Of a stretch of DNA of 64,000 bases, positions 53,908-63,845 are shown in pieces (the first letter of the stretch is position 1; each line of letters begins with the position of its first letter). A program made the position numbers and the translations under genes. The DNA is from Vagococcus vulneris (GTDB lineage Bacteria; Bacillota; Bacilli; Lactobacillales; Vagococcaceae). Below the pieces are notes generated by a model, which saw only the letters and a list, made by a program, of their open reading frames with translations, ran no database searches and was not told the origin of the DNA. The stretch is from assembly GCF_003950515.1 (NCBI RefSeq), contig NZ_NGJS01000003.1, forward strand, positions 62,001 to 126,000. Reading direction: 5' to 3'.

Positions 53908-55518
53908 CTAGTATTTTGTATATTTTAAAATCTTATTGATTTCACTTATATTTCTATTAAGTGTTTCTATATTTATATCTGGTAATAATTTTATAGTTAA
54001 TTTCAATAGGTCATCTGAAAAGTCATTAGTTATTACTTTCCGTAATTGATATGAATTTAATTTTGAAAATTGAGTTCGATCTATTATTCCCTTTTTTAAA
54101 TTATCAAAAATAGAAAAATAGTATTGTAATATGAGAACAATTGAAAATTCAGAGTAACAAAAATTTGTAAATTCCTTATGGTATATTAGTGATAAGTCAA
54201 GAAGTTTTTTTACTTCTCTGGGGCTGATTTCTTTAATATTTGATATAAAATCTATCAATTTACTTAAGTCATTTATATCATTCTCAGTAGAGATACCTTC
54301 TAAAAGTGAATTTACGTAATTTTTGTAGGATATTACTGAGGGAAGTGTGAAAAATAAGTTGATATATTTTTCAACAAACTCCACTCCTATATTATTGTTA
54401 GGGTTCTGTTCTGTCTCTGAAATTCTTGCTACTGCAGGATATACTATATTAGGATTAAATGAAAAAATAAAAATTATTCCTGGAATATCTATGAAAGCAT
54501 CAATTGAAGAGAAGAAATTTTTTATCGTTTCTTCAGAACATCTATCAAGTTCATCAATCATGATTACAATATTTTTCTGATTAGTTTTTTTTGTTATAAT
54601 TAAATCTTTGAAAATAGCCAGTTCAGTTCTGACATTATCTCTAGTTCCCAAAAGTTTTCTATAATCAGGGTATTTGAGTTGTTTTAATAGCTGTTCATTT
54701 CTTGAAACAAAATATTTTTCTAATGACTGATATGATTTTTTTATAGATTCTAATGCTATGTAGCCAACACCAGTGCTTATTACTGCCAAGAAAGATTGTA
54801 AAATAGGATTAGTCTTTGAAAAATCTTTAATTGACATTAAAAAGAATGTTAACAAAATAACAAGAATTAATATAGTGAATAAAGGCATGAAAATAAGTGA
54901 GAGTTCTTTTTTTTCTTTTAATACTTTACGAATAAATTTTACTTTTTGTGAAAATTCATTCCCATTAGATAAGTATTTGTTTGAAACAGTGGAAAGAAGA
55001 GAATACCAAATTTGTTCTTGGTCGTCATATTGAGAAGCATCAAAATTAATAACAGTATCACTAGGTTCTAGGTTCTTTTTTATTAGATTAAGAAAAGTAG
55101 TTTTCCCACTCCCCCATTCTCCTAAAATACCGATACTTAAATTAGAATCCTGTTTTTGTTCCTTAATTAAATTAGCTAAATTTTGAGCTAATTTATCTCT
55201 TTCCAGAGAATCAGAATTAATTACTTTTGTAGAATTTTTAACTATATTAGTTAAATTTTCCTCTAAAAAAATATCTCTTTTTATATTACCGAGTTCTTCT
55301 TGAACTCTATTTAATTGTTGCACTTTGCGATTATATTCGATTTCTTGAGGATGTTGATTTTGTTGTTTGATATATTCCTCATAACCATCGTCAAATGAAG
55401 GTTCATCGAAGGGCCCAAAAAGAAACTCTTCTAAATTAGAAATTTCATTGTTCAGTTCTTTTTCTTTAGCTTCCAAAGATGTAATTAAAGATTTTTGCTC
55501 ACTAGTATTATCGTTCAA
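53908..55518 (-). CDS. KAP-family P-loop NTPase with membrane segments (cargo, candidate defence)
   Basis: 536 residues. An N-terminal coiled coil (about 8-95), Walker A GILGEWGSGKTTFLNLI at 130-146, two membrane segments inserted after it (about 207-230 and 238-256), and Walker B IVIMIDELDRCSEE near 317-330. This insertion of membrane helices between the Walker motifs is the KAP hallmark (Kidins220/ARMS and PifA). PifA is a phage-exclusion protein, so a defence role is plausible but inferred. It is oriented opposite to the mobilisation genes and sits between int and attR, the usual cargo place. GGAG precedes the ATG. Confidence 0.85.
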   Translation of the reverse strand: MNDNTSEQKSLITSLEAKEKELNNEISNLEEFLFGPFDEPSFDDGYEEYIKQQNQHPQEIEYNRKVQQLNRVQEELGNIKRDIFLEENLTNIVKNSTKVINSDSLERDKLAQNLANLIKEQKQDSNLSIGILGEWGSGKTTFLNLIKKNLEPSDTVINFDASQYDDQEQIWYSLLSTVSNKYLSNGNEFSQKVKFIRKVLKEKKELSLIFMPLFTILILVILLTFFLMSIKDFSKTNPILQSFLAVISTGVGYIALESIKKSYQSLEKYFVSRNEQLLKQLKYPDYRKLLGTRDNVRTELAIFKDLIITKKTNQKNIVIMIDELDRCSEETIKNFFSSIDAFIDIPGIIFIFSFNPNIVYPAVARISETEQNPNNNIGVEFVEKYINLFFTLPSVISYKNYVNSLLEGISTENDINDLSKLIDFISNIKEISPREVKKLLDLSLIYHKEFTNFCYSEFSIVLILQYYFSIFDNLKKGIIDRTQFSKLNSYQLRKVITNDFSDDLLKLTIKLLPDINIETLNRNISEINKILKYTKY

Positions 55519-55584
55519 TTTTTCATACTCCTTTTACCGTATATAATACGTTATAGTTACCAAAGAAGGTACCAAATAAAAGAA

Positions 55585-55624
55585 AAAAGCCTAGGAAAGC
55601 TGAATTAACAACACCTAGGCTTTC
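55585..55624 (-). terminator. guaA terminator supplied by the element end
   Basis: AAGCCTAGG / CCTAGGCTT stem, followed on the minus strand by TTTTTTCTTTT. It lies inside the element next to attR, so insertion swaps the terminator but keeps termination. Confidence 0.85.
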
Positions 55625-55631
55625 TATTTAT

Positions 55632-55644
55632 ACTATTCCCACTC
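55632..55644. repeat. Right attachment site (attR) at guaA 3' end
   Basis: ACTATTCCCACTC, the same 13 bases as at 47340-47352, covering the final Glu-Trp-Glu-stop codons of guaA. Confidence 0.9.
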
Positions 55645-57189
55645 AACAGTTGCAGGTGGTTTGCTCGTAATATCATACACGATACGGTTGACGTGAGCCA
55701 CTTCGTTCACGATACGAACTGAGATTTTTTGCAGTAATTCCCAATCAATACGAGCGAAGTCGGCAGTCATACCGTCGATTGAAGTAATGGCACGGATACC
55801 GATAGTGTAGTCGTAAGTTCGACCGTCACCCATAACACCCACTGAACGAATTCCCGGTAAGACTGTGAAGTATTGCCAGATATCGCGGTCTAAACCGGCG
55901 TTAGCAATTTCTTCGCGTAAGATAGCATCGCTGTCGCGTACAATCTCTAATTTTTCATCAGTAATTTCACCGATGACACGGATACCTAGACCAGGTCCAG
56001 GGAATGGTTGACGCCAAACGATTGAATCCGGCATGCCCAACTCAGTACCTAAAGCGCGAACTTCATCTTTAAATAATGTGTTCAAAGGTTCGATTAGTTC
56101 AAATGCCATATCTTCTGGCAGTCCGCCAACGTTATGGTGAGACTTGATAACTTCGGCAGTGTCAGTTCCGCTTTCAATAACGTCAGTATAAAGCGTACCT
56201 TGAGCTAAAAATTCGATACCGTCTAATTTAGCAGCTTCATCATCGAAGACATAGATAAATTCATTACCGATAATTTTACGTTTTTGTTCAGGATCAGAAA
56301 CACCAGCTAATTTGTTCAAGAAACGTTCTTTAGCATCAACTTTAATAATATTTAAGCCGAATTTTCCGCCTAGGCTTTCCATCACTTGTTCGGCTTCGTT
56401 TTTACGGAGTAAACCGTGATCAACGAAGATACAGGTTAATTGGTCGCCGATTGCTTTTTGTAGCAAGACACCGACAACACTTGAGTCGACTCCACCAGAT
56501 AGTGCAAGCAAGACTTTTTTGTCGCCGACTAAGTTGCGGATTTTATTAATTTCAATGTCGATGAAACTTTCCATTGACCAGTCGCCTTTACAGTGGCAAA
56601 TATCAAAAGCAAAGTGACGTAATAAGTCATTACCAAATTCTGAGTGGCGGACTTCTGGATGGAATTGAACAGCGTACATTTGTTTAGCGTGGTTTTCCAT
56701 GGCAGAAATAGGACAGTTAGGACTTGTCGCAACAACTTCAAAGCCAGCAGGAACTTCTGTGACTAAGTCGCCGTGGCTCATCCAGACTTGTTGGTGTACC
56801 GGCAGATCTTTGAATAATTCGCTTGTATTAGAAGATATATCAAGCATTGCTTTACCGTATTCTTTGCTGTCAGCACTTGAGACAGTTCCGCCTAACTTGT
56901 GTGTCATTAATTGCATACCGTAGCAAATACCTAAAATAGGGATACCTAATTCAAAAATTTCTGGGTCGATTGAGAAGCTGTCTTCATCATAAACACTGTT
57001 TGGTCCACCAGAAAAAACAATTCCTTTAGGTGCGATTGCTTTAATTTCTGCGGCAGTAATTTTATGGCTCATTAATTCTGAAAAGACACCAAACTCTCTA
57101 ATGCGGCGTGTGATTAGTTGATTGTACTGGCTGCCAAAATCAAGAACGATGATTTTTTCCAAGTCTTTAAAGTCTGACATGTTGGTCAA
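55633..57189 (-). CDS. guaA: GMP synthase (glutamine-hydrolysing)
   Basis: 518 residues from a TTG at 57189 giving [31 protein letters not shown], with AGGGTG in the right position; GTG 57198 overlaps that site and ATG 57180 is too far. The class I amidotransferase domain has Cys in GICYGMQLM and the FHPE motif. The ATP-pyrophosphatase domain has [11 protein letters not shown]. It converts XMP to GMP. It is downstream of coaA with 31 bases between, probably the same transcript. Its 3' end is the integration site of the neighbouring element and stays intact. Confidence 0.97.
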   Translation of the reverse strand: MTNMSDFKDLEKIIVLDFGSQYNQLITRRIREFGVFSELMSHKITAAEIKAIAPKGIVFSGGPNSVYDEDSFSIDPEIFELGIPILGICYGMQLMTHKLGGTVSSADSKEYGKAMLDISSNTSELFKDLPVHQQVWMSHGDLVTEVPAGFEVVATSPNCPISAMENHAKQMYAVQFHPEVRHSEFGNDLLRHFAFDICHCKGDWSMESFIDIEINKIRNLVGDKKVLLALSGGVDSSVVGVLLQKAIGDQLTCIFVDHGLLRKNEAEQVMESLGGKFGLNIIKVDAKERFLNKLAGVSDPEQKRKIIGNEFIYVFDDEAAKLDGIEFLAQGTLYTDVIESGTDTAEVIKSHHNVGGLPEDMAFELIEPLNTLFKDEVRALGTELGMPDSIVWRQPFPGPGLGIRVIGEITDEKLEIVRDSDAILREEIANAGLDRDIWQYFTVLPGIRSVGVMGDGRTYDYTIGIRAITSIDGMTADFARIDWELLQKISVRIVNEVAHVNRIVYDITSKPPATVEWE

Positions 57190-57220
57190 TGGTTTCACCC
57201 TATCTTTCTGTGTAGTTTAG

Positions 57221-58144
57221 TTAAAATTTGCGAAGGTAGATTTCGTCAATAACATGGTTCTCTTTTTTATGCATGATGACATCAGCTCGGCTTCTAGTCG
57301 GCAAAATATAATCTTCCAAATTCTTTTGGTTAATAGTCTGCCAAATATTTCGAGCAAAATGAATCGCATCGTCACGAGGACCATTCGCATAGTTATAATA
57401 ATAATTAGTTTTATCATCTTTTGCAAGGTCTAATAATGCGGTGAAGCGCTCTAAATACCATTTTTCGATTTGTTTTGGATCAGCATCAACAAATATAGAG
57501 AAATCAAAGAAATCGCTGATATAGATTTGCTGATTTTGTGGAGATTGTAATACGTTAATACCTTCGACGATTAAAATATCGGGTTGTTCGATGCTTTCAT
57601 ACTCTCCGGGAATAATATCATAAATCTCATGAGAATATTTAGGGATTTTAAGATTATCCTCGCCGTTTTTAACAGCATTTAAAAAGTCAATTAGCCGTTC
57701 CATATCATAGCTTTCAGGAAAACCTTTGCGATTTAAAATTCCACGCTTTTCAAGTTCAGCTGTGGGGTACAAGAACCCATCAGTGGTGATCATTTGGACA
57801 TGGTGTCTTTTTAAAGTGCGTGATAACATCATTTGAAGTAGTCGTGCAGTGGTGCTTTTACCGACGGCGACGCTACCTGCGATACCGATAATAAATGGAG
57901 CCGGTTGCACAAAGCGCTGCATAAATAATCCTTGTGTTAAATAAAGTGATTCATATTCTTTACGGTATAAATGAATCAAGTGTGTTAGCGGTATATAAAT
58001 ATCTTGCACATCTTGTAGTGATATTTGATCATTTACACTTTTTATTTCTTGTAATTCGTCATCAGTAAGAAGTGGTACGCCGTTTCGGTAAAAACTTTGC
58101 CATTCCTTACGGGATATATGGTAGTAATTTAAGGGTTCTCGCAT
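57221..58144 (-). CDS. coaA: Pantothenate kinase, type I
   Basis: 307 residues. P-loop GIAGSVAVGKSTTARLLQ, TDGFLYPTAELEKRG and KGFPESYDM are typical for the CoaA family. It phosphorylates pantothenate, the first step to CoA. Flanked by an acyl-CoA thioesterase (24 bases upstream) and guaA. Confidence 0.96.
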   Translation of the reverse strand: MREPLNYYHISRKEWQSFYRNGVPLLTDDELQEIKSVNDQISLQDVQDIYIPLTHLIHLYRKEYESLYLTQGLFMQRFVQPAPFIIGIAGSVAVGKSTTARLLQMMLSRTLKRHHVQMITTDGFLYPTAELEKRGILNRKGFPESYDMERLIDFLNAVKNGEDNLKIPKYSHEIYDIIPGEYESIEQPDILIVEGINVLQSPQNQQIYISDFFDFSIFVDADPKQIEKWYLERFTALLDLAKDDKTNYYYNYANGPRDDAIHFARNIWQTINQKNLEDYILPTRSRADVIMHKKENHVIDEIYLRKF

Positions 58145-58168
58145 TTTATAAGCTCCTGTATTATTTTG

Positions 58169-58702
58169 TTAATCGATCACCCAAGGGATGGTTAAAGAGA
58201 TATGATTAGCGAACTGTTTGTTCTCCTGAAGTAAAGCTAATCGCTGCGCACGTCGTTCTTTATATCCTCTGGTGATCTCTACTTCTTCTGTTGTTTCTGG
58301 AATAACTTCTGGTACTGTTGTGAAAGAATTAGTAGGCTTTACTACAACAAAAGTCATAAAACATGTTGCAGCTAAATAGCGCTTACCATTTGTTAAATCT
58401 TCACCGATAACTTTGACAAAAACTTCCATCGATTTTGTTCCGGTTCCGGTTACATAAGATTCAATGCAAACGGAATGATTTTCTAACAAAGGGTGCAAAA
58501 AGTCTAATGAGTCTGTTGAAGCAGTCATTACATGTTGCCTTGCGTGACGAGATGCCGAAACAGATGCAGAATCGTCAATAAAGTACATTAGTTTTCCACC
58601 ATACAGTGCACCGAAAGAGTTTAAATCAGCTGGAAAAATTCGATGAGTTTGAATGACACGGGATTCGCGGCACTTTTTTTGATTAAAGGTATGACTTGTC
58701 AT
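58169..58702 (-). CDS. Acyl-CoA thioesterase (hotdog fold)
   Basis: 177 residues. SRVIQTHRIFPADLNSFGALYGGKLMYFIDDSASVSASRHARQHVMTAS is the 4HBT signature, with the Asp-containing helix DDSASVSASRH as catalytic region. It hydrolyses acyl-CoA; chain preference is unknown. It leads the minus-strand group with coaA and guaA. Confidence 0.88.
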   Translation of the reverse strand: MTSHTFNQKKCRESRVIQTHRIFPADLNSFGALYGGKLMYFIDDSASVSASRHARQHVMTASTDSLDFLHPLLENHSVCIESYVTGTGTKSMEVFVKVIGEDLTNGKRYLAATCFMTFVVVKPTNSFTTVPEVIPETTEEVEITRGYKERRAQRLALLQENKQFANHISLTIPWVID

Positions 58703-58805
58703 AGTTATGTTCTCCTTTGTTTTAACGAATATCCTATTATATAATAAGGTCGTAACGATTATATCATAGATGATTTTAGATATCGAAGGTTGGGGGTCAA
58801 TTTAT

Positions 58806-59366
58806 ATGAGGAAAATAATCTTATTTGGTGACAGTATAACAGCAGGATATTATGATGGTGAGATGACGCTTAAATTAAATGACCAGATTCAGCGTTATTT
58901 TCCAGATGTAGAAGTGATAAATGCTGGGATACCTGGTGATACTACTCGCCGTGCTCTAGCAAGAGTACAGCAGCATGTGATAAAGTATCACCCAGACGTA
59001 GTGACAGTATTTTTTGGCGCCAATGATGCTGCCGATGGTTCAGGTATTGACGAACATGAGTATCGTGAAAATCTCCAAACGATTATTCAAGATATTGGTG
59101 CTAACAAAATAGTTTTAGTTGGTCCTCCTTTAGTTCGTCGTATTCAGCATGAGGATGATCGTCCTTTTCGTCGGTTAAATGAGTATAATGGTATAGCGAA
59201 GGAATTAGCTATTTTAAATCAGATACCCTTTGTGGATTTATTCAGTCAAATGCAAGAACAAATAAATCTGGATAACCTATGGCAAGCTGATGGACTGCAT
59301 TTTTCGAATCAGGGATATCTTTTATTAGGCCGACTCTTGGCCAGTGAATTGAGAAAAAGGAGTTAA
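58806..59366 (+). CDS. SGNH/GDSL-family hydrolase
   Basis: 186 residues from the ATG at 58806, which has TGGGGG about nine bases before it; the ORF start at 58770 lacks one. Block I ILFGDSITAGYY carries the Ser nucleophile, block III FFGANDAAD the Asn, block V DGLHFSNQGYLLLG the Asp-His pair. It is an esterase or lipase of the GDSL type, cytoplasmic. The next gene begins four bases later. Confidence 0.9.
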   Translation: MRKIILFGDSITAGYYDGEMTLKLNDQIQRYFPDVEVINAGIPGDTTRRALARVQQHVIKYHPDVVTVFFGANDAADGSGIDEHEYRENLQTIIQDIGANKIVLVGPPLVRRIQHEDDRPFRRLNEYNGIAKELAILNQIPFVDLFSQMQEQINLDNLWQADGLHFSNQGYLLLGRLLASELRKRS

Positions 59367-59370
59367 CGAG

Positions 59371-59973
59371 ATGAGTAATCATTATTTTAGCAGTAACCCG
59401 GATCAGGCACATGATCGTCAACAATGGACTTTTGAATTAGCAGGGAGAACATTTAAATTTATAACTGACAGTAACGTGTTTTCTAAAGGGACGGTTGATT
59501 ATGGTTCACGGGTATTAATTAATACATTCAATGATCAAGATTTGCCGGATGGAGGTATTTTAGATGTGGGTTGTGGCTACGGACCAATTGGCTTGGCGTT
59601 AGCTGAAAAGACTGGTCGAGAAGTAGATATGGTGGATGTGAATGAACGGGCATTAGCATTAGCTGAGGAAAATGCAGTAGTGAACAACGTTAAGCATGTT
59701 TCAATTTATTCTTCTTATATATATGACGACGTGTCAAAAGAAAATTTTGCTGCCGTTGTCAGTAATCCGCCGATTCGTGCCGGAAAAGATGTCGTACATG
59801 GGATTATCAGCGGCGCACATGCTAAATTGCAGACTGGCGGAACTCTAACGATTGTTATTCAAAAAAAACAGGGAGCGCCCAGTGCAGAAAAGAAGATGTT
59901 GGAAACGTTTGGCAACGCTGAAATTGTCAAAAAAGATAAAGGTTACTATATTATTGTAAGTGAAAAAGAATAA
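59371..59973 (+). CDS. Class I SAM methyltransferase, RsmC-like
   Basis: 200 residues. ILDVGCGYGPIGLALA binds S-adenosylmethionine and VVSNPPIRAGKDVVH is the catalytic NPP[FYI] motif of N-methyltransferases, close to RsmC (16S rRNA guanine N2). It overlaps no gene but follows the GDSL gene in four bases; AAGGAG at that gene's end is its site. Widely conserved in this position upstream of rpoB in lactic acid bacteria. Confidence 0.88.
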   Translation: MSNHYFSSNPDQAHDRQQWTFELAGRTFKFITDSNVFSKGTVDYGSRVLINTFNDQDLPDGGILDVGCGYGPIGLALAEKTGREVDMVDVNERALALAEENAVVNNVKHVSIYSSYIYDDVSKENFAAVVSNPPIRAGKDVVHGIISGAHAKLQTGGTLTIVIQKKQGAPSAEKKMLETFGNAEIVKKDKGYYIIVSEKE

Positions 59974-59999
59974 TCTGCTTAGCAGTTATTCTTTTTTTC
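59965..59999 (+). terminator. Intrinsic terminator
   Basis: AGAATAATCTGC / GCAGTTATTCT stem with TTA loop and seven T. Confidence 0.85.
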
Positions 60000-60001
60000 T
60001 A

Positions 60002-60030
60002 TTGACAATTATTGTTGTGTAGGATAAAAT
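60002..60030 (+). promoter_or_regulatory. Strong promoter upstream of rpoB
   Basis: TTGACA (60002-60007), 17 bases, TAAAAT (60025-60030). The transcript would begin near 60037, leaving a leader of about 216 nt before rpoB. Confidence 0.8.
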
Positions 60031-60110
60031 GGATAGTTGCAGAATGCTTTATGTTATTAACGTTAAAGGGTATGAAATATTGTCCATATTCCTTTAAAAT
60101 GAATGGGAAA

Positions 60111-60165
60111 CAAAAATAGATAGGTCATATTTGAAAGATCTGGTTCTATTTTTGGTTTTTTTTTT
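60111..60165 (+). terminator. Intrinsic terminator/attenuator inside the rpoB leader
   Basis: CAAAAATAGA (60111-60120) pairs with TCTATTTTTG (60145-60154), followed by a long T-run. It lies between the promoter and rpoB. A further dyad ATTACGTT / AACGTAAT follows at 60180-60201, and an imperfect hairpin AAAGGGTATG / CATATTCCTTT precedes at 60065-60095, so alternative folds are possible. Confidence 0.6.
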
Positions 60166-60252
60166 CCTAAAAGAGAAATATTACGTTTAATGTAACGTAA
60201 TCTTAATATTTGTAATATAAAGTTATTTAAAAAACTCAGAGGGGTGACCAAT

Positions 60253-63200
60253 TTGGCTGGACACGTAGTAAAATACGGAAAACACCGGGAAAGACGTAGC
60301 TATTCTAGAATCAGTGAAGTACTAGAATTGCCTAATTTAATTGAAATTCAAACAGATTCGTACAAATGGTTTTTGGATGAAGGCTTAAGAGAAATGTTTG
60401 AAGACATTCTTCCAATTACAGACTTTAGCGACAAATTATCATTGGAGTTTGTTGACTATGAAATGAAAGAACCTAAGTACACTGTTGAAGAAGCACGTGC
60501 TCACGATGCAAATTATTCAGCACCAATTCATGTCACATTACGTTTAGATAATCAAGTAACTGGTGAAATTAAGTCACAAGAAGTATTCTTTGGTGATTTT
60601 CCACTGATGACGGAAATGGGAACATTTATCATCAATGGTGCGGAACGTGTTGTTGTTTCTCAGTTAGTCCGTTCACCTGGAGTTTACTTTAATGGAAAAA
60701 CAGAAAAGAACGGTCAAGAAGGATTTGGTACAACAATTATTCCTAACCGCGGTGCGTGGATGGAATTAGAAACAGATGCTAAAGGATTATCTTACGCACG
60801 TATCGACCGTACCCGTAAATTGCCTTTAACTGTTGTGGTTCGAGCTTTAGGTTTTGGCGATGATAGTACAATTGTAGAAATTTTTGGAGAAAGCGAAAGC
60901 CTAATCGAAACAATCTCTAAAGATGTTAAAAAGGAAACTGGTGGTACACGAGTTGAGGAAGCTTTGAAAGAAGTTTACGAACGTCTACGTCCAGGTGAAC
61001 CTAAAACAGCAGAGAGTTCTCGTAACTTATTAAATGCTCGTTTCTTTGATCCAAAGCGCTATGACTTAGCAAATGTAGGTCGTTATAAAGTAAATAAAAA
61101 GTTAAGCTTAAAAACACGCTTATTAAATCAAACATTGGGTGAAACGTTAGTCGATCCTGAAACTGGTGAAATTGTTCTTGAAAAAGGGACAGTTATCACT
61201 CACTCAGTGATGGAAGATTTAGAAAGCTACTTGGATGCTGGTATTAACAATGTTACGTTCTACCCTTCAGAAGATGGTGTTGTGACGGAACCGATGACGA
61301 TTCAAGTCATTAAAGTTGTGTCACCTAAAGATCCAGAACGCATTGTAAATATGATTGGTAACGGTAATTTGGATGCAACGGTTAAAACAGTTCGTCCGGC
61401 TGATATCATCGCAACAATGGGCTATTTCTTTAACTTAATGGAAGGTATCGGTAAAGTGGATGATATCGACCATTTAGGAAATCGTCGTATTCGATCAGTT
61501 GGAGAGTTGTTACAAAATCAATTTCGTATTGGTTTATCACGTATGGAGCGTGTTGTTCGTGAACGTATGTCAATTCAAGACACTGAAACATTAACACCGC
61601 AACAATTAATTAATATTCGTCCGGTTGTGGCTTCAATGAAAGAATTCTTTGGTTCTTCTCAGTTATCACAATTCATGGACCAAACAAACCCATTAGGTGA
61701 GTTGACACACAAACGTCGTCTATCAGCCTTAGGACCTGGTGGTTTAACTCGTGATCGTGCCGGATACGAAGTTCGTGACGTTCACTATTCGCATTATGGT
61801 CGTATGTGTCCGATTGAAACGCCTGAGGGACCGAACATTGGGCTAATCAACAGTTTATCAAGTTATGCCAAAGTTAATAAATACGGCTTCATTGAAACAC
61901 CATATCGTCGTGTTGATCGTGAGAGTGGTCGTGTTACCGACCGTATTGATTATTTAACTGCTGACGAAGAAGATCACTATATGGTAGCGCAAGCGAACTC
62001 ACCATTAAATGATGATGGAACTTTTGCTGAACCAGTTGTAATGGCTCGTTTGCAAAGTGAAAACTTAGAGGTTTCTGTTGACAAAGTTGACTACATGGAC
62101 GTTTCGCCTAAACAGGTAGTTGCGGTTGCGACTTCTTGTATTCCTTTCTTGGAAAACGATGACTCTAACCGTGCCTTGATGGGTGCAAACATGCAGCGTC
62201 AAGCCGTGCCGTTAATTCAACCTCGTTCACCGCTTGTTGGGACAGGTATGGAGTATAAGGCAGCACATGACTCGGGAGCAGCTTTATTATGTAAGCATGA
62301 CGGTGTTGTAGAATTCGTTGATGCTAAAGAAATTCGCGTTCGCCGCGATAACGGTGCCTTAGATAAATACAATGTGATTAAATTCCATCGTTCAAATGCT
62401 GGTACAAGTTACAACCAACGTCCAATCGTTCGCTTAGGAGAACGAGTTGAAGCAAATGATACGTTAGCTGACGGTTCTTCAATGGAAGAAGGCGAAATGG
62501 CATTAGGCCAAAACGTCTTAGTTGCCTTCATGACTTGGGAAGGCTACAACTATGAAGATGCGATTATTATGAGTCGCCGTTTAGTTAAAGATGACGTGTA
62601 CACATCAATTCATATTGAAGAATATGAATCAGAAGCACGTGATACAAAATTAGGACCTGAAGAAATCACACGTGAATTACCAAACGTTGGTGAAGACGCA
62701 CTAAAAGATTTAGACGAAATGGGTATTATTCGTATCGGTGCTGAAGTCGAAGACGGCGATTTATTAGTTGGTAAAGTAACACCTAAGGGTGTGACTGAAT
62801 TATCAGCTGAAGAACGTTTATTACACGCTATTTTTGGTGAAAAAGCACGTGAAGTTCGTGATACATCATTACGTGTTCCTCACGGTGGCGGAGGTATTGT
62901 TCATGACGTTAAAATCTTTACTCGTGAAGGCGGCGATGAGCTAGCACCAGGTGTTAATATGTTAGTTCGCGTTTATATTGTCCAAAAACGTAAAATTCAT
63001 GAAGGAGATAAGATGGCGGGTCGTCACGGTAATAAAGGGGTTGTTTCCCGTATTATGCCGGAAGAAGATATGCCGTTCTTACCTGATGGTACACCAGTTG
63101 ATATCATGTTAAACCCATTAGGGGTACCTTCTCGGATGAATATCGGACAAGTATTAGAGCTTCATTTAGGTATGGCTGCTCGTTCATTGAATATTCATGT

Positions 63201-63828
63201 GGCAACACCAGTCTTTGATGGTGCCAATGAAGAAGATGTTTGGAGTACAGTTGAAGAAGCTGGTCTGGCACGCGATGCGAAAACAGTTCTTTATGACGGA
63301 CGTACCGGTGAACCATTTGACAACCGTATTTCAGTCGGGGTTATGTATATGCTGAAACTTGCTCACATGGTTGATGATAAATTACATGCTCGTTCAATTG
63401 GACCTTATTCATTAGTAACGCAACAACCTCTTGGTGGTAAAGCACAATTTGGTGGACAACGTTTTGGTGAAATGGAAGTTTGGGCTCTTGAAGCTTACGG
63501 TGCTGCTTATACATTACAAGAAATCTTAACGTATAAATCGGATGATGTAGTTGGACGTGTGAAAACTTACGAATCAATCGTTAAGGGTGAACCAATCCAA
63601 AAACCAGGTGTTCCTGAATCATTCCGCGTATTAGTAAAAGAGTTGCAAGCACTAGGTCTAGATATGCGCGTTCTTGATGCAGAAAATCAAGAAATTGAAT
63701 TGCGTGATATGGATGATGAAGACGAGGATTTAATTACAGTTGATGCTTTAGCGAAGTATGCCAAAGAGCAAGAAGAAAAAGAAAAATCTGAAAAATCGTT
63801 GAAAGATGCACAAGAAAACCAAGAGTAA
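60253..63828 (+). CDS. rpoB: DNA-directed RNA polymerase beta subunit
   Basis: 1191 residues from a TTG at 60253 giving [22 protein letters not shown], as in enterococcal RpoB, with GAGGGGTG upstream; a GTG at 60244 overlaps that site. The rifampicin region [31 protein letters not shown] shows the sensitive-type residues. [15 protein letters not shown] and the C-terminal [42 protein letters not shown] follow, and the tail is acidic. Core transcription enzyme. rpoC follows after 32 bases. Confidence 0.98.
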   Translation: MAGHVVKYGKHRERRSYSRISEVLELPNLIEIQTDSYKWFLDEGLREMFEDILPITDFSDKLSLEFVDYEMKEPKYTVEEARAHDANYSAPIHVTLRLDNQVTGEIKSQEVFFGDFPLMTEMGTFIINGAERVVVSQLVRSPGVYFNGKTEKNGQEGFGTTIIPNRGAWMELETDAKGLSYARIDRTRKLPLTVVVRALGFGDDSTIVEIFGESESLIETISKDVKKETGGTRVEEALKEVYERLRPGEPKTAESSRNLLNARFFDPKRYDLANVGRYKVNKKLSLKTRLLNQTLGETLVDPETGEIVLEKGTVITHSVMEDLESYLDAGINNVTFYPSEDGVVTEPMTIQVIKVVSPKDPERIVNMIGNGNLDATVKTVRPADIIATMGYFFNLMEGIGKVDDIDHLGNRRIRSVGELLQNQFRIGLSRMERVVRERMSIQDTETLTPQQLINIRPVVASMKEFFGSSQLSQFMDQTNPLGELTHKRRLSALGPGGLTRDRAGYEVRDVHYSHYGRMCPIETPEGPNIGLINSLSSYAKVNKYGFIETPYRRVDRESGRVTDRIDYLTADEEDHYMVAQANSPLNDDGTFAEPVVMARLQSENLEVSVDKVDYMDVSPKQVVAVATSCIPFLENDDSNRALMGANMQRQAVPLIQPRSPLVGTGMEYKAAHDSGAALLCKHDGVVEFVDAKEIRVRRDNGALDKYNVIKFHRSNAGTSYNQRPIVRLGERVEANDTLADGSSMEEGEMALGQNVLVAFMTWEGYNYEDAIIMSRRLVKDDVYTSIHIEEYESEARDTKLGPEEITRELPNVGEDALKDLDEMGIIRIGAEVEDGDLLVGKVTPKGVTELSAEERLLHAIFGEKAREVRDTSLRVPHGGGGIVHDVKIFTREGGDELAPGVNMLVRVYIVQKRKIHEGDKMAGRHGNKGVVSRIMPEEDMPFLPDGTPVDIMLNPLGVPSRMNIGQVLELHLGMAARSLNIHVATPVFDGANEEDVWSTVEEAGLARDAKTVLYDGRTGEPFDNRISVGVMYMLKLAHMVDDKLHARSIGPYSLVTQQPLGGKAQFGGQRFGEMEVWALEAYGAAYTLQEILTYKSDDVVGRVKTYESIVKGEPIQKPGVPESFRVLVKELQALGLDMRVLDAENQEIELRDMDDEDEDLITVDALAKYAKEQEEKEKSEKSLKDAQENQE

Positions 63829-63845
63829 TGTAAAGACAAAAATGA

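Larger units (their letters stand above)
47340..55644. mobile_element. 8.3-kb integrative mobilizable element in the 3' end of guaA
   Basis: Bounded by 13-bp direct repeats. It contains small element-specific genes, a TcpA/FtsK-type ATPase, a Rep_trans relaxase-like protein, a zinc-ribbon protein, a DUF3173 protein and a tyrosine integrase, then a KAP NTPase cargo gene. The order ATPase - Rep - excisionase - integrase mirrors Tn916/ICEBs1 modules, but no T4SS genes are present, so transfer must depend on a helper. guaA is restored, so insertion is harmless to it. Confidence 0.88.

Noticed and set aside
55362-55644. Insertion disrupting guaA
   Set aside because: The element end regenerates the last codons of guaA and supplies a new terminator; the reading frame is complete.
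60063-60251. 62-codon minus-strand ORF upstream of rpoB
   Set aside because: It is the complement of the rpoB leader with its hairpins; no ribosome binding site.
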